Below are positions 6,821-14,559 of a DNA stretch of 25,002 bases, one piece after another. The notes under the pieces were generated by a model. That model made no database searches. It saw only the letters and a list, made by a program, of their open reading frames with translations, and had not been told where the DNA came from. The DNA comes from Sandaracinobacteroides sp031425455 (GTDB taxonomy: Bacteria; Pseudomonadota; Alphaproteobacteria; Sphingomonadales; Sphingomonadaceae): the NCBI GenBank assembly GCA_031425455.1, contig JANPJJ010000024.1, positions 1-25,002 of the forward strand. The letters are read 5' to 3'. The position numbers and the translations under genes are program-made. Positions within the stretch are counted from its first letter, which is position 1; the number at the start of each line of letters is the position of its first letter.

Positions 6821-7701
6821 ACCACCCGTTCGAGATCGTGAACGTGTTCACGAGCGATGCGTTTGCCGGCAACCAGCTGGCGGTCATCACCGATGCGCGC
6901 GGGCTTTCGGGCGAGGCGATGCAGGCGATTGCAAAGCAGTTCAACTTCGCCGAATCCAGCTTCGTGCTGCCGCCGCAGGACGCCGGCAACACGGCGCAGC
7001 TGCGCATCTTCACGCCCGAGGAGGAGATGCCGTTCGCCGGGCACCCCAATGTCGGCACCGGTTTCGTGCTGGCGCGGATGGGCCGCCTGTTCGACCGGCC
7101 GCTGGGCGATGTGCTTCGGTTCGAGGAGGCGGCGGGACTGGTCGAGGTGGAGGTGCAACGGCGCGAGAGAGCGGTTTCCGGTGCCCGGGTGAAGGCGCCG
7201 CGCCAACTGGCGCTGGGCGCGCCGGTCGATCCGGCGATCGTGGCGGAGCTTGCCGGCCTTGCCGAAGCCGATGTCCTGACCGGGCGGTTCGCGCCGCGCT
7301 TTGCCTCGGTCGGGGCGGAGTTCCTGTTTGCCGAAGTAAGTGCCGACGCGCTGGCGCGTGCCGCCCCCGACGCTGCCGCCTTCCGCCGCCGCGAAGGGCG
7401 GATCGGCCAGTCGGCGGGACTTCTGGGGCTGCATCTGCACAGCAGGGCGGTAGCGCCGGGAGCGCTGGACGTGCGGATGTTCGCGCCGCTGGCCGGCGTT
7501 GCGGAAGATCCGGCCACCGGCAGCGCCGCGGCAGCCTTGGGCGCGTTGCTCCATAGCCTGGACGGAGCACAGCCCCGCTGGACGATGCACCAGGGCCGCC
7601 ACATCGGTCGGCCCTCGCGGATCGAGGTGGTCGCCGGGCCGGACGGCGTCAGCATCGCCGGCGACTGCACGCCGTTCGCCACGGGAAGCCTGGCGGCGTG
7701 A
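6817..7701 (+). CDS. PhzF family isomerase/epimerase
   Basis: The protein (294 residues) has the diaminopimelate-epimerase-like double fold of the PhzF family. Visible blocks are VFTSDAFAGNQLAV at the start, NFAESSFV with the probable catalytic Glu46, TPEEEMPFAGHP, and EDPATGSAAAAL near residue 230. PhzF of phenazine producers isomerises a dihydro-anthranilate intermediate. Homologues are widespread in bacteria without phenazine genes, and none are visible here, so the substrate is unknown. It shares 4 bases with panC and 4 with glnE (GTGA), placing it inside the panC operon. The fold is confident and the function open. Confidence 0.9.
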   Translation: MNHPFEIVNVFTSDAFAGNQLAVITDARGLSGEAMQAIAKQFNFAESSFVLPPQDAGNTAQLRIFTPEEEMPFAGHPNVGTGFVLARMGRLFDRPLGDVLRFEEAAGLVEVEVQRRERAVSGARVKAPRQLALGAPVDPAIVAELAGLAEADVLTGRFAPRFASVGAEFLFAEVSADALARAAPDAAAFRRREGRIGQSAGLLGLHLHSRAVAPGALDVRMFAPLAGVAEDPATGSAAAALGALLHSLDGAQPRWTMHQGRHIGRPSRIEVVAGPDGVSIAGDCTPFATGSLAA

Positions 7702-10370
7702 GCCCGGCGGGCGCCGAGGCTGCGCTCGACGCTGCGATCGGCCGCGCCAATACCCATGCACCATTCCTGCGCGGGCTGATCCGGAAGGAGCCCGATCTGG
7801 TCGGCTCGATGCGCAAGGCCGGCTTCGACGCGGCGCTCACGACGGCGCTGGCCCGGCTCAACCCGGCGCATCCCGCCCGCAGTGTCCGCGAGGCGCGAAG
7901 CGGAGTGGCGCTTGCGGTCGCGCTTGCCGACCTGTCGGGCGCCTGGGCGCTGGAGCAGGTGACGGAGGCGCTCACCCTGTTTGCCGATCGGGCGCTGGAT
8001 TTCGCGATCACGGCCGCCTTCGCCGAGCGCGGCCAGACGCCGACCGGCCTCGTCGCGCTTGCGCTCGGCAAAATGGGGAGCCGCGAGCTCAACTATTCGT
8101 CGGATATCGACCTCATTTTCCTGCACGATCCCGATACCCTGCCCCGGCGCGACGGCGAGGACCCGACCGAGGCGGCCGTGCGCCTGGTGCGCCGCGTGGT
8201 CGTGCTGCTCGCCGAGCGTACCGGCGACGGCTACGCCCACCGGGTCGACCTCAGGCTCCGCCCCGACCCCGACAGCACGCCGTCGTCGCTGCCGCTGGGC
8301 GCCGCCGAGCAATATTACCAGTCCCAGGCGCTTGCCTGGGAGCGCTCGGCCTTCATCCGCGCCCGGGCGGCGGCAGGCAATCTCTCGCTGGGCCGGGGGT
8401 TCCTGAAGGCCATCGATCCGTTCATCTGGCGCCGCAGCCTGGATTATTCCGCGCTGGCCGAAATCCGCGAGGTGAGCCACCGCATCCGCGACCATTTTGC
8501 CGAGGGGCAGAAGCTGGGCCCCGGGTTCGACCTGAAGCGCGGGCGGGGTGGAATCCGCGAAGTGGAGTTTTTCGCGCAGGTGCACCAGATGATCTTCGGC
8601 GGCCGTGACCCGTCGCTACGGTCGGGTGCCACGCTCGACGCCCTGGCGGCGCTCGCCGGCGCCGGCCGGATCGCAGCGGACGAAGCCGGGCTGCTGGCCG
8701 ATGCCTATCGGCGATACCGGACGCTGGAGCACCGGATCCAGATGGTGGACGACCAGCAGACCCACAGCATTCCCAAGCTCGCAACCGATCGGGCGCATGT
8801 CGCCGGACTGATCGGCGCCGAAAGCTGGAAGGCCGTGGAAGCCGATCTCGCGCCGCGCCTGAAGGCGGTCGCCCGGCTTTATGACCGACTGCTCGATACC
8901 GCCGATGGCCAGCGCGGGCCGCGCATCCCGACAGGCGCGGGGGAGATCGAACGCTGGGCGGCGAAGGGCAAATGCAAGGACCCGCGCCTGCTTGCCTCGC
9001 TGCTGGATGGCTGGCGCTCCGGTCGGCCGCGCTCGTTGCGGGCGCCCGAGGCGGCGCAGGCCTTCGAGGCGGTGATCCCGGGCCTGGTGCAGCAGCTGGG
9101 CAGCGGGCGGAGCGGACGCGAGGCGCTGCTGCGGCTGGACCAGTTCATCACGGCGCTGCCATCCGGGGTCCAGTTCTGGCGGCTGCTGGCGGCGCATCCG
9201 GCACTGGCGAAGGTGGTGGGCCGGCTGCTCGGCGCCACGCCGCTGCTGGCGGATGCGCTGGCGAAACGGCCGAGCCTGCTCGACGTGCTGCTGGAGCCGG
9301 CAAGCCCGCTTCCCCACATCGCAGCCGCCGGCGCCGAGCTTCGCAATGTCGTGCGGGGTCTTTCCGGCGAAGCCCTGCTCGACCGGGTGCGGCTGTGGAC
9401 GGCCGAGCGGCGCTTCCTGATGGGCGTGCAGCTGCTGGACGGCAGCATCACTCCGGAAGTCGCCTCGAAGGAACTGGCGCTGCTGGCGGAAGCTGCGGTG
9501 GGCCTGCTGGCGGAGACCGTGGTGCAGGAGTTTGCCGCGAAGCATGGCACGGTGCCGGGCGGACGGCTGGTGCCGCTGGCGCTGGGGCGGTTCGGCGGCG
9601 GGCAGCTCACCACCCAGTCCGATCTCGATCTCGTGCTGCTGTTCACCGGCAGCTACGAGACGCCGAGCACCGGGGCGCCGCCGCTTTCCGCCAGCGCCTG
9701 GTTCAATCGGCTGGGGCCACGTCTGGTCGCGGCCCTGACCGTCCCCACCGCGGCCGGCCCGTTGTACGATGTCGACACCCGGCTGCGGCCGTCCGGCGCC
9801 GACGGGCTGCTGGTGGTGAGCCTGGACAGTTTCGTGCGCTATCAGGAGACGGACGCGCAAGCGTGGGAGACGATGGCGCTGACCCGGGCGCGGCCGATCG
9901 CCTGCTCGCCCGAGGACGGCGCTGCGGCACAAGCCGCGATCGACCGGCTGGTCGCATGCGCCCGCGACCCCGCCTTCATAAAGCGCGAAGCAGCCAACAT
10001 GCGGCGCCATATCGCAAAGCACAAGCCGCCGGCCGGGCCGTTCGATGTGAAGCTGATGAAGGGCGGGCTGGTGGACATCGAGTTCATCGTCCAGACCCGA
10101 GCGCTGCTGGCGCGGCGCCCGGTGCCGCCGGTGCTGGGGGACGCTGCGGCGCTGCTCGCCCCCGAGCTGGTGGAGCCCGCGCGCCTGATGATGGCGATGC
10201 TGGTGATGCTGCGGCTGGTGCAGCCGCACGACGACAGCGCCACCCCCGATGCCGCAGCCGGCGCGGTGATCGCGCGGGGCTGCGGCAAGTCGGGGCTTGC
10301 GGCGCTCAGGTCCGACCTTGCACAGGCAAGGGCGATCGTGACCCGCATCTGGGCCGACACGTTCGGATGA
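7698..10370 (+). CDS. glnE: Bifunctional glutamine synthetase adenylyltransferase/adenylyl-removing enzyme
   Basis: GlnE sets glutamine synthetase activity by adding or removing AMP, in response to PII and glutamine. The 890 residues hold two nucleotidyltransferase domains. The N-terminal adenylyl-removing site has GKMGSRELNYSSDIDLIF at about 123-140 and RLRPDPDSTPSS near 185. The C-terminal adenylyltransferase site has GRFGGGQLTTQSDLDLVL near 630 and DTRLRPSGADG near 692. Both G-x(n)-D-x-D metal motifs are intact. It is slightly shorter than the E. coli enzyme (946), which is common in this group. The start is GTG at 7698, overlapping the PhzF stop; no ATG fits better at the N-terminus. bcp follows after 15 bases. 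Confidence 0.96.
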   Translation: MSPAGAEAALDAAIGRANTHAPFLRGLIRKEPDLVGSMRKAGFDAALTTALARLNPAHPARSVREARSGVALAVALADLSGAWALEQVTEALTLFADRALDFAITAAFAERGQTPTGLVALALGKMGSRELNYSSDIDLIFLHDPDTLPRRDGEDPTEAAVRLVRRVVVLLAERTGDGYAHRVDLRLRPDPDSTPSSLPLGAAEQYYQSQALAWERSAFIRARAAAGNLSLGRGFLKAIDPFIWRRSLDYSALAEIREVSHRIRDHFAEGQKLGPGFDLKRGRGGIREVEFFAQVHQMIFGGRDPSLRSGATLDALAALAGAGRIAADEAGLLADAYRRYRTLEHRIQMVDDQQTHSIPKLATDRAHVAGLIGAESWKAVEADLAPRLKAVARLYDRLLDTADGQRGPRIPTGAGEIERWAAKGKCKDPRLLASLLDGWRSGRPRSLRAPEAAQAFEAVIPGLVQQLGSGRSGREALLRLDQFITALPSGVQFWRLLAAHPALAKVVGRLLGATPLLADALAKRPSLLDVLLEPASPLPHIAAAGAELRNVVRGLSGEALLDRVRLWTAERRFLMGVQLLDGSITPEVASKELALLAEAAVGLLAETVVQEFAAKHGTVPGGRLVPLALGRFGGGQLTTQSDLDLVLLFTGSYETPSTGAPPLSASAWFNRLGPRLVAALTVPTAAGPLYDVDTRLRPSGADGLLVVSLDSFVRYQETDAQAWETMALTRARPIACSPEDGAAAQAAIDRLVACARDPAFIKREAANMRRHIAKHKPPAGPFDVKLMKGGLVDIEFIVQTRALLARRPVPPVLGDAAALLAPELVEPARLMMAMLVMLRLVQPHDDSATPDAAAGAVIARGCGKSGLAALRSDLAQARAIVTRIWADTFG

Positions 10371-10385
10371 CAGAAGGAGACCGTC

Positions 10386-10850
10386 ATGAGCCTGGACATT
10401 GGAAGCCCTGCCCCTGCCTTCACGCTGGACACCCCTGACGGGCCCGTCAGCCTGTCGGACTTCGCCGGCCGCAAGCTGGTGCTGTATTTCTATCCGAAGG
10501 ACGATACGCCCGGCTGCACCACAGAAGCGATCCAGTTCACCGCGCTGGCGGACGATTTCCGCAATGCCGGCACCACCGTGATCGGCGTCTCCAAGGACTC
10601 GGTTGCTGCCCACCAGAAGTTCGCCGCCAAGCATAATCTGTCGGTAAAGCTTGCCGCCGATCCCGATGGCGGAACGGTGGAAGCCTATGGCAGCTGGGTG
10701 GAGAAGAGCATGTACGGCCGCAAATATATGGGAATCGACCGCTCCACCTTCCTGATCGGGCCGGACGGCCGGGTCGCCGAAATCTGGCGCAAGGTGAAGG
10801 TGCCCGGCCATGCCGACGCTGTGCTGAAAGCGGCGAAGCAGCTTGGCTGA
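10386..10850 (+). CDS. bcp: Thioredoxin-dependent peroxiredoxin, Bcp/PrxQ type, 1-Cys form
   Basis: This 154-residue peroxiredoxin reduces hydrogen peroxide and alkyl hydroperoxides in the cytosol. FYPKDDTPGCTTEA contains the peroxidatic Cys44 with the preceding Thr/Pro motif, and DRSTFLIGPDGRV is typical of the AhpC/TSA fold. Many Bcp proteins have a resolving Cys five residues later; here that position is Ile49 and Cys44 is the only cysteine in the protein. It must therefore be resolved by an external thiol. AGGAG precedes the ATG. The 3' end overlaps the TTG proposed for the DUF455 gene by 8 bases. Confidence 0.95.
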   Translation: MSLDIGSPAPAFTLDTPDGPVSLSDFAGRKLVLYFYPKDDTPGCTTEAIQFTALADDFRNAGTTVIGVSKDSVAAHQKFAAKHNLSVKLAADPDGGTVEAYGSWVEKSMYGRKYMGIDRSTFLIGPDGRVAEIWRKVKVPGHADAVLKAAKQLG

Positions 10851-11673
10851 GACGCTTCGGGCGGGGTGTGTCGCCGTGCTGCTGACGGCGGACGCGCGCG
10901 CCAAGGCGGCAGCGGCGGCCTCCTTGTGGCAGGGCTGGCAGGCCGGCGGCATCCGCCTGTCTGCCGCAGGCGACGCCATGCCGGAACGGCCGGCGCGCCC
11001 GGCGCGCCCGGTGCTGCGGGCGGCCGGCGCCATGCCCAAGCGGGGGCGGGCCGGAAGCGCCCGGTCCCGCTTTGCGCTGCTGCATGCCGTTGCCCACATC
11101 GAGCTCAACGCGATCGACCTTGCGATCGACATGGCCGGCCGGTGGGGTGCCGAGATGCCGGCGGATTTCGCGGCAGACTGGCTGCGCGTGGCCGACGAGG
11201 AGGCGCAGCATTTCACGCTGCTGGCCGACCTGCTGGAAGCCCGGGGCGGCGCCTATGGCGACCTTCCGGCGCATGACGGCCTGTGGGAGGCGGCGCGGGC
11301 AACTTCGGGCGAGCTGATGGCCCGGCTGGCGGTGGTGCCGCAGGTGTTGGAAGCGCGCGGCCTGGATGTCACGCCGGCAATGATCGACCGTTTCGAGGCG
11401 CAGGGCGACGCCGCTGCCGTTGCCGTGTTGCGCCGCATCCTGGCCGACGAAATCGGGCATGTGCGGGTCGGCAATCGCTGGTTCCGCCATCTATGTTCCG
11501 AATCAGTGTCAATAGTCCCGTTGGACCCTTGTGAAACCTTCCGACACCTGGTGAGCCGCTACTTTCGCGGCGCCGTTAAGCCCCCGTTCAACGGCTCGGC
11601 GCGGCTCGAGGCCGGTTTGACGACGGATTGGTACAGCGGCCTTGGCACCGACGTTATCGCCATTAAACCGTAA
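10843..11673 (+). CDS. DUF455 ferritin-like domain protein
   Basis: The 276-residue protein belongs to the ferritin-like DUF455 family. Putative di-iron ligands lie on helices with AHIELNAIDLAIDM, DEEAQHFTLL and ADEIGHVRVGNRWF. The function of the family is not established; related four-helix proteins are oxygenases such as tRNA hydroxylase MiaE. The start is uncertain. The frame can begin at a TTG (10843) that overlaps bcp, or at a GTG about 10 codons later, since no ATG lies before the conserved region. The tail after RWFRHLC is long and contains VSRYFRGAVKPPFN, which fits the family. It is in the same direction and close contact with bcp, suggesting an oxidative-stress operon. Confidence 0.88.
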   Translation: MAETLRAGCVAVLLTADARAKAAAAASLWQGWQAGGIRLSAAGDAMPERPARPARPVLRAAGAMPKRGRAGSARSRFALLHAVAHIELNAIDLAIDMAGRWGAEMPADFAADWLRVADEEAQHFTLLADLLEARGGAYGDLPAHDGLWEAARATSGELMARLAVVPQVLEARGLDVTPAMIDRFEAQGDAAAVAVLRRILADEIGHVRVGNRWFRHLCSESVSIVPLDPCETFRHLVSRYFRGAVKPPFNGSARLEAGLTTDWYSGLGTDVIAIKP

Positions 11674-11740
11674 TCAACCGTAAACCAGGGGTCGCAATGC
11701 CCTGCCGGCGAGCGGTCAGCGAGAGCAATAACAACCGATC

Positions 11741-11772
11741 AATCAAGCCGATCAACAATCAAGCCGATCAAC
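11741..11772. repeat. Two perfect tandem copies of a 16-bp unit
   Basis: AATCAAGCCGATCAAC occurs twice head to tail (11741-11756, 11757-11772), preceded by a partial copy (AACCGATC, about 11733-11740) and followed by AATTAAG. It lies in the AT-richer leader between the DUF455 gene and the M23 gene. It may be a regulator-binding pair or a replication-slippage product. Confidence 0.8.
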
Positions 11773-11828
11773 AATTAAGAGCGTGTCTGCCGGGATTTGC
11801 TGGCTGCCACCAAGGGGTCGATAAGCGA

Positions 11829-13010
11829 ATGCAAGACCAATTCCGCCGTGCGGTTGCGCGACTGGGAGTCCTTGCGTCGACGCACTTCCCCGAACGGCGA
11901 GTCCATATCGAATCCGCAGGGGGCCAACGCTCGATCGCAATCGGGACGCGCGAACAGCTTATGGGAATTGCATCTGCTGCCATGATCGCCGGATGGCTCA
12001 CCGTGTCGACTGCCACCGGCACGCTTGCCGACAAGGCGGCAGACCGGAAAACCGAGGCCGAGCTTGCCCGGATGGCAGCCCAGGTTCAGGCGCTGAAGGC
12101 AGACACCGCCGCCTTGAAAGGCAGCGTCGCCACGACGGCGGAGCGGATCGAGGCTCGCCAGCAATTTCTCGATGCGCTGCTGACCGGCCGGACGCGCGGC
12201 GACGATCTGGCCGACCTGCTGCCCCGGACCTCGCGCAAGATTTCCGCCGAGGCTGCCGCCACCGCCGGCGTGCTGGCGCCGTTCGCAGCCCTGGAGCAGA
12301 AGCAGATCGCGCTGGTCGACAAGGCGGCTGCAACGGCCGAAACGCGGCTTCGCGATGCCGAGGCGCTGATCGGCCGGCTGGGGCTGAACCCGAACCGCTT
12401 CGTGGCACAATCGATGAGCCGCGTCTCGCGGACCGGGCAGGGCGGGCCGTTCATCCCGGCATCGGCGGGGTCGGGTGACAGCCCCGGCGCCGATCCTCAA
12501 TTTGCGGAACTGTTCGTCAACTGGCAGCGGGTGGAGCAGCTGGAAGGCGCGATGGCTTCCCTGCCCTCCTATGTGCCGGCGAAGACCTACACGCTGACGT
12601 CGGGCTTCGGTTTCCGCTATGACCCGTTCAATGGCCGGGGCGCGCAACATGCCGGGATCGACCTTGCCGGGGCGCATGGCGAGCCGATTTTCTCCGCAGC
12701 TGCCGGCCGGGTGGTAAGGGCGCAGAATTTTGCCGGCTATGGCCTGGTGGTGGACGTGGACCATGGCCGGGGCATCCTGACCCGCTACGGCCATCTGTCC
12801 CGGATCAAGGTCGCGGTGGGCGACAAGGTCCGGATGGGCCAGACCATCGGAGCGATGGGCTCAACCGGCCGGTCCACCGGCACCCATCTGCATTATGAAG
12901 TGCGGATCGACGGCCAGCCGGTGAACCCCCGCCCCTTCATCGAATCCTCGACCTATCTGCTGGCCTTTCAGCAGGAGCCCGCAGGGCCGAGCCTCGCCTC
13001 CGCCGAGTAG
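11829..13010 (+). CDS. M23 family metallopeptidase, membrane-anchored peptidoglycan DD-endopeptidase
   Basis: The protein (393 residues) has a short cytoplasmic N-terminus and a transmembrane segment at about residues 43-61 (MGIASAAMIAGWLTVS). A periplasmic helical, probably coiled-coil region follows (about 70-190, with Ala-rich heptads), then a C-terminal LytM/M23 domain. Zinc ligands are visible as HAGID (His274, Asp278) and HLHYEV (His353, His355). Such enzymes cut peptidoglycan cross-links or activate amidases. The start MQDQFRRAVARL is chosen over the ATG at 11697 because the upstream residues are encoded by the tandem-repeat leader and lack family resemblance. AAGGGG lies 11 bases upstream. 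The gene is monocistronic or loosely linked to its neighbours. Confidence 0.9.
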   Translation: MQDQFRRAVARLGVLASTHFPERRVHIESAGGQRSIAIGTREQLMGIASAAMIAGWLTVSTATGTLADKAADRKTEAELARMAAQVQALKADTAALKGSVATTAERIEARQQFLDALLTGRTRGDDLADLLPRTSRKISAEAAATAGVLAPFAALEQKQIALVDKAAATAETRLRDAEALIGRLGLNPNRFVAQSMSRVSRTGQGGPFIPASAGSGDSPGADPQFAELFVNWQRVEQLEGAMASLPSYVPAKTYTLTSGFGFRYDPFNGRGAQHAGIDLAGAHGEPIFSAAAGRVVRAQNFAGYGLVVDVDHGRGILTRYGHLSRIKVAVGDKVRMGQTIGAMGSTGRSTGTHLHYEVRIDGQPVNPRPFIESSTYLLAFQQEPAGPSLASAE

Positions 13011-13058
13011 GACCCCGCGCCCCTTGCGGCAGAAGCGGGCCGGGCCTAACTGAGGCAC

Positions 13059-13388
13059 ATGCCCGACATCGCCCTGACCCCTGCCGCTGCCGCCCGTGTT
13101 GCTGCCATCGCCGCCCGGCAGGGCCGTGAAGAGCCGCGCCTCAGGCTTTCGGTCGATGGCGGCGGTTGCGCCGGCTTCCAGTACAAGTTCGAGCTGGCCG
13201 GCGATCCGACCGACGACGATGTGGAAGTGCGGACCGACGGGATCGGCCTGCTGGTGGACAGCATGAGCCTGCCGCTGGTGGCCGGATCGGTGGTGGACTT
13301 TGTCGAGAGCCTGGGCGGTGCGGCGTTTCAGGTGCGCAATCCGAATGCCGCGTCCAATTGCGGCTGCGGCACGTCCTTTTCGGTCTGA
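13059..13388 (+). CDS. erpA: A-type iron-sulfur carrier, HesB/IscA/ErpA family
   Basis: This 109-residue protein has the conserved three-cysteine pattern of A-type Fe-S carriers: Cys37 in SVDGGGCAGFQY and Cys101/Cys103 in NCGCGTSFSV near the C-terminus. Family members accept Fe-S clusters from the scaffold and deliver them to target apoproteins. The symbol erpA rather than iscA/sufA is chosen because the gene stands away from any suf or isc cluster, as erpA usually does; that is an inference. xthA follows after 24 bases on the same strand. Confidence 0.9.
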   Translation: MPDIALTPAAAARVAAIAARQGREEPRLRLSVDGGGCAGFQYKFELAGDPTDDDVEVRTDGIGLLVDSMSLPLVAGSVVDFVESLGGAAFQVRNPNAASNCGCGTSFSV

Positions 13389-13412
13389 CCCGCAGCCCGA
13401 CCGCCCAGGCAC

Positions 13413-14180
13413 GTGCGCTTTGCCACCTTCAACGTGAACGGGATCAGCGCCCGGCTGCCGCGGCTGCTGGAATGGCTGGCCGCAACCAAGCCGGATGTGG
13501 TCGGCCTGCAGGAAATCAAGATCGATACCGACCGCTTTCCAATGCAGGCCATTGCGGATGCCGGCTATCACGCGCTGGTGCATGGCCAGAAGGGCTTCAA
13601 CGGGGTTGCCATCCTATCCCGCGAACCGGCCGAGGAAGTCGAGCGCGGCTTGGCCGGCGACCCGGAGGACGTGCAGTCTCGCTGGATCGAGGCCCGGGTG
13701 GGCGGCGTGCATTTCGCCTGCCTGTATCTCCCCAACGGCAACCCGGTGCCCGGGCCCAAGTTCGACTACAAGCTGGCCTGGATGGACCGACTGGCGCGGC
13801 GTGCCGATGTACTGCTTGCAAGCGAAATACCGGTGATCCTGGCCGGCGACTGGAATGTGTGCCCCACCGACGAGGACCTCGCCCGTCCCGACATGATGGC
13901 GGGCGATGCGCTGGTGCAACCCGAGAGCCGAAGCCGCTTTCGCGCGCTGGCGGCACAGGGCTGGACCGATGCGATCCGGGCACGACTCCCGCACGCCCAA
14001 TGCTACACGTTCTGGGACTATCAGGCTGGCGCCTGGGCGAAGAACTGGGGCCTCAGGATCGACCACCTGATGCTGTCCCCGGCGGCGGCCGATCGGATGC
14101 GCGATGCTGGGATCGATCGGCATGTTCGCGGCGAAGAGCGGGCCAGCGACCATGTGCCCGTCTGGGTGGAACTCGCCTGA
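13413..14180 (+). CDS. xthA: Exodeoxyribonuclease III (AP endonuclease)
   Basis: The 255-residue protein belongs to the exonuclease III/EEP family that cleaves abasic sites and trims 3' ends in base excision repair. Catalytic blocks are in order: FNVNGISAR, LQEIK (metal-binding Glu), LPNGNPV, AGDWNVCPTDEDL (Asp/Asn pair), the WDYQAGAW region, and GLRIDHLMLS then SDHVPVWV with the final Asp-His. The start codon is GTG at 13413 (Val-read-as-Met, then RFATFNVNG), as expected since the family begins at this motif. Downstream is a 379-base interval without a convincing gene. Confidence 0.95.
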   Translation: MRFATFNVNGISARLPRLLEWLAATKPDVVGLQEIKIDTDRFPMQAIADAGYHALVHGQKGFNGVAILSREPAEEVERGLAGDPEDVQSRWIEARVGGVHFACLYLPNGNPVPGPKFDYKLAWMDRLARRADVLLASEIPVILAGDWNVCPTDEDLARPDMMAGDALVQPESRSRFRALAAQGWTDAIRARLPHAQCYTFWDYQAGAWAKNWGLRIDHLMLSPAAADRMRDAGIDRHVRGEERASDHVPVWVELA

Positions 14181-14266
14181 ACCGGCACGACGCTGCCGAG
14201 TTAAGCGGGAACCTTTTCCTCCGCGGATCGATTGCAGTGTTGGCTCACGATGTGTGCCGGAAGTTC

Positions 14267-14312
14267 GGTGACGGTGGCGCCCGCAGGGTCGGATTCAGGT
14301 GCCACCGTCACC
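14267..14312. repeat. Long inverted repeat, 15-bp stem with one wobble
   Basis: GGTGACGGTGGCGCC (14267-14281) pairs with GGTGCCACCGTCACC (14298-14312), exact apart from one G-T position, around a 16-base loop. No T-run flanks it on either strand, so it is not an obvious intrinsic terminator, although it lies between two convergent genes. Confidence 0.8.
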
Positions 14313-14408
14313 ACGGCATGTCCAAGGGAGGGCCTGGACGTTCCGTATTTGGTACAGCGTCTCACCTCGGGGCGCCGCGATGTAGCCTCGCGGTTCGGTC
14401 CGTCTGGT

Positions 14409-14447
14409 GGTGCAGCGCCCCGGTTCCAGCTTCGAACCCTGAGCACC
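14409..14447. repeat. Two-level stem-loop
   Basis: An inner stem GGTTC/GAACC (14422-14426, 14434-14438) with a 7-base loop is enclosed by an outer stem GGTGC/GCACC (14409-14413, 14443-14447). The inner arm has tRNA T-arm dimensions, but its loop is not the canonical T-loop and no acceptor stem surrounds it. Confidence 0.6.
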
Positions 14448-14501
14448 GCTGCTGATGACCCCCTATCGGCCCGGGGCCGGGGGGAAGACAATATCGGACG
14501 A

Positions 14502-14525
14502 TTGATATGTGATCGGTTGATATGT
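14502..14525. repeat. Direct repeat TTGATATGT, 15-base period, similar to a segment in the LuxR-type gene
   Basis: TTGATATGT occurs at 14502-14510 and 14517-14525, flanked by the inverted pair CGGAC (14496-14500) and GTCCG (14524-14528). The 23 bases from 14502 match 16471-16493, inside the LuxR-type gene, at 20 of 23 positions. On the minus strand both encode YQ-x-x-TYQ peptides. Confidence 0.6.
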
Positions 14526-14559
14526 CCGGATAGAAGTAAGGCTCTTCCTCTTCAACAGG

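Larger units (their letters stand above)
14181..14559. other. Gene-poor interval with several inverted repeats
   Basis: This 379-base gap lies between the convergent xthA and radC. Small frames exist on both strands (for example 14201-14491 minus) but resemble no family I know, and one long hairpin produces similar peptides on both strands. The gap holds a hairpin after xthA (14183-14198) and a 15-bp stem (14267-14312). It also holds a 6-bp hairpin CCGCGA/TCGCGG (14375-14393), a two-level stem (14409-14447), the 13-bp palindrome CGGCCCGGGGCCG (14467-14479) and a 15-base-period direct repeat (14502-14525). I found no tRNA, SRP, RNase P or tmRNA signature. It could be decayed sequence or a structured RNA. 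Confidence 0.6.

Noticed and set aside
6817..7701. A phenazine biosynthesis locus, suggested by the PhzF homology
   Set aside because: No other phz genes are present, and PhzF-like proteins are widespread in bacteria that make no phenazines.
14409..14447. Possible tRNA, because of a 5-bp stem with 7-base loop and a nearby CCACCA on the minus strand
   Set aside because: The loop lacks the TTCRANNC pattern in register and no acceptor, D or anticodon arms could be drawn around it.
14201..14491. 96-residue minus-strand frame in the gap after radC
   Set aside because: No family resemblance and no ribosome-binding site; part of it is the long inverted repeat, which yields similar peptides on both strands.
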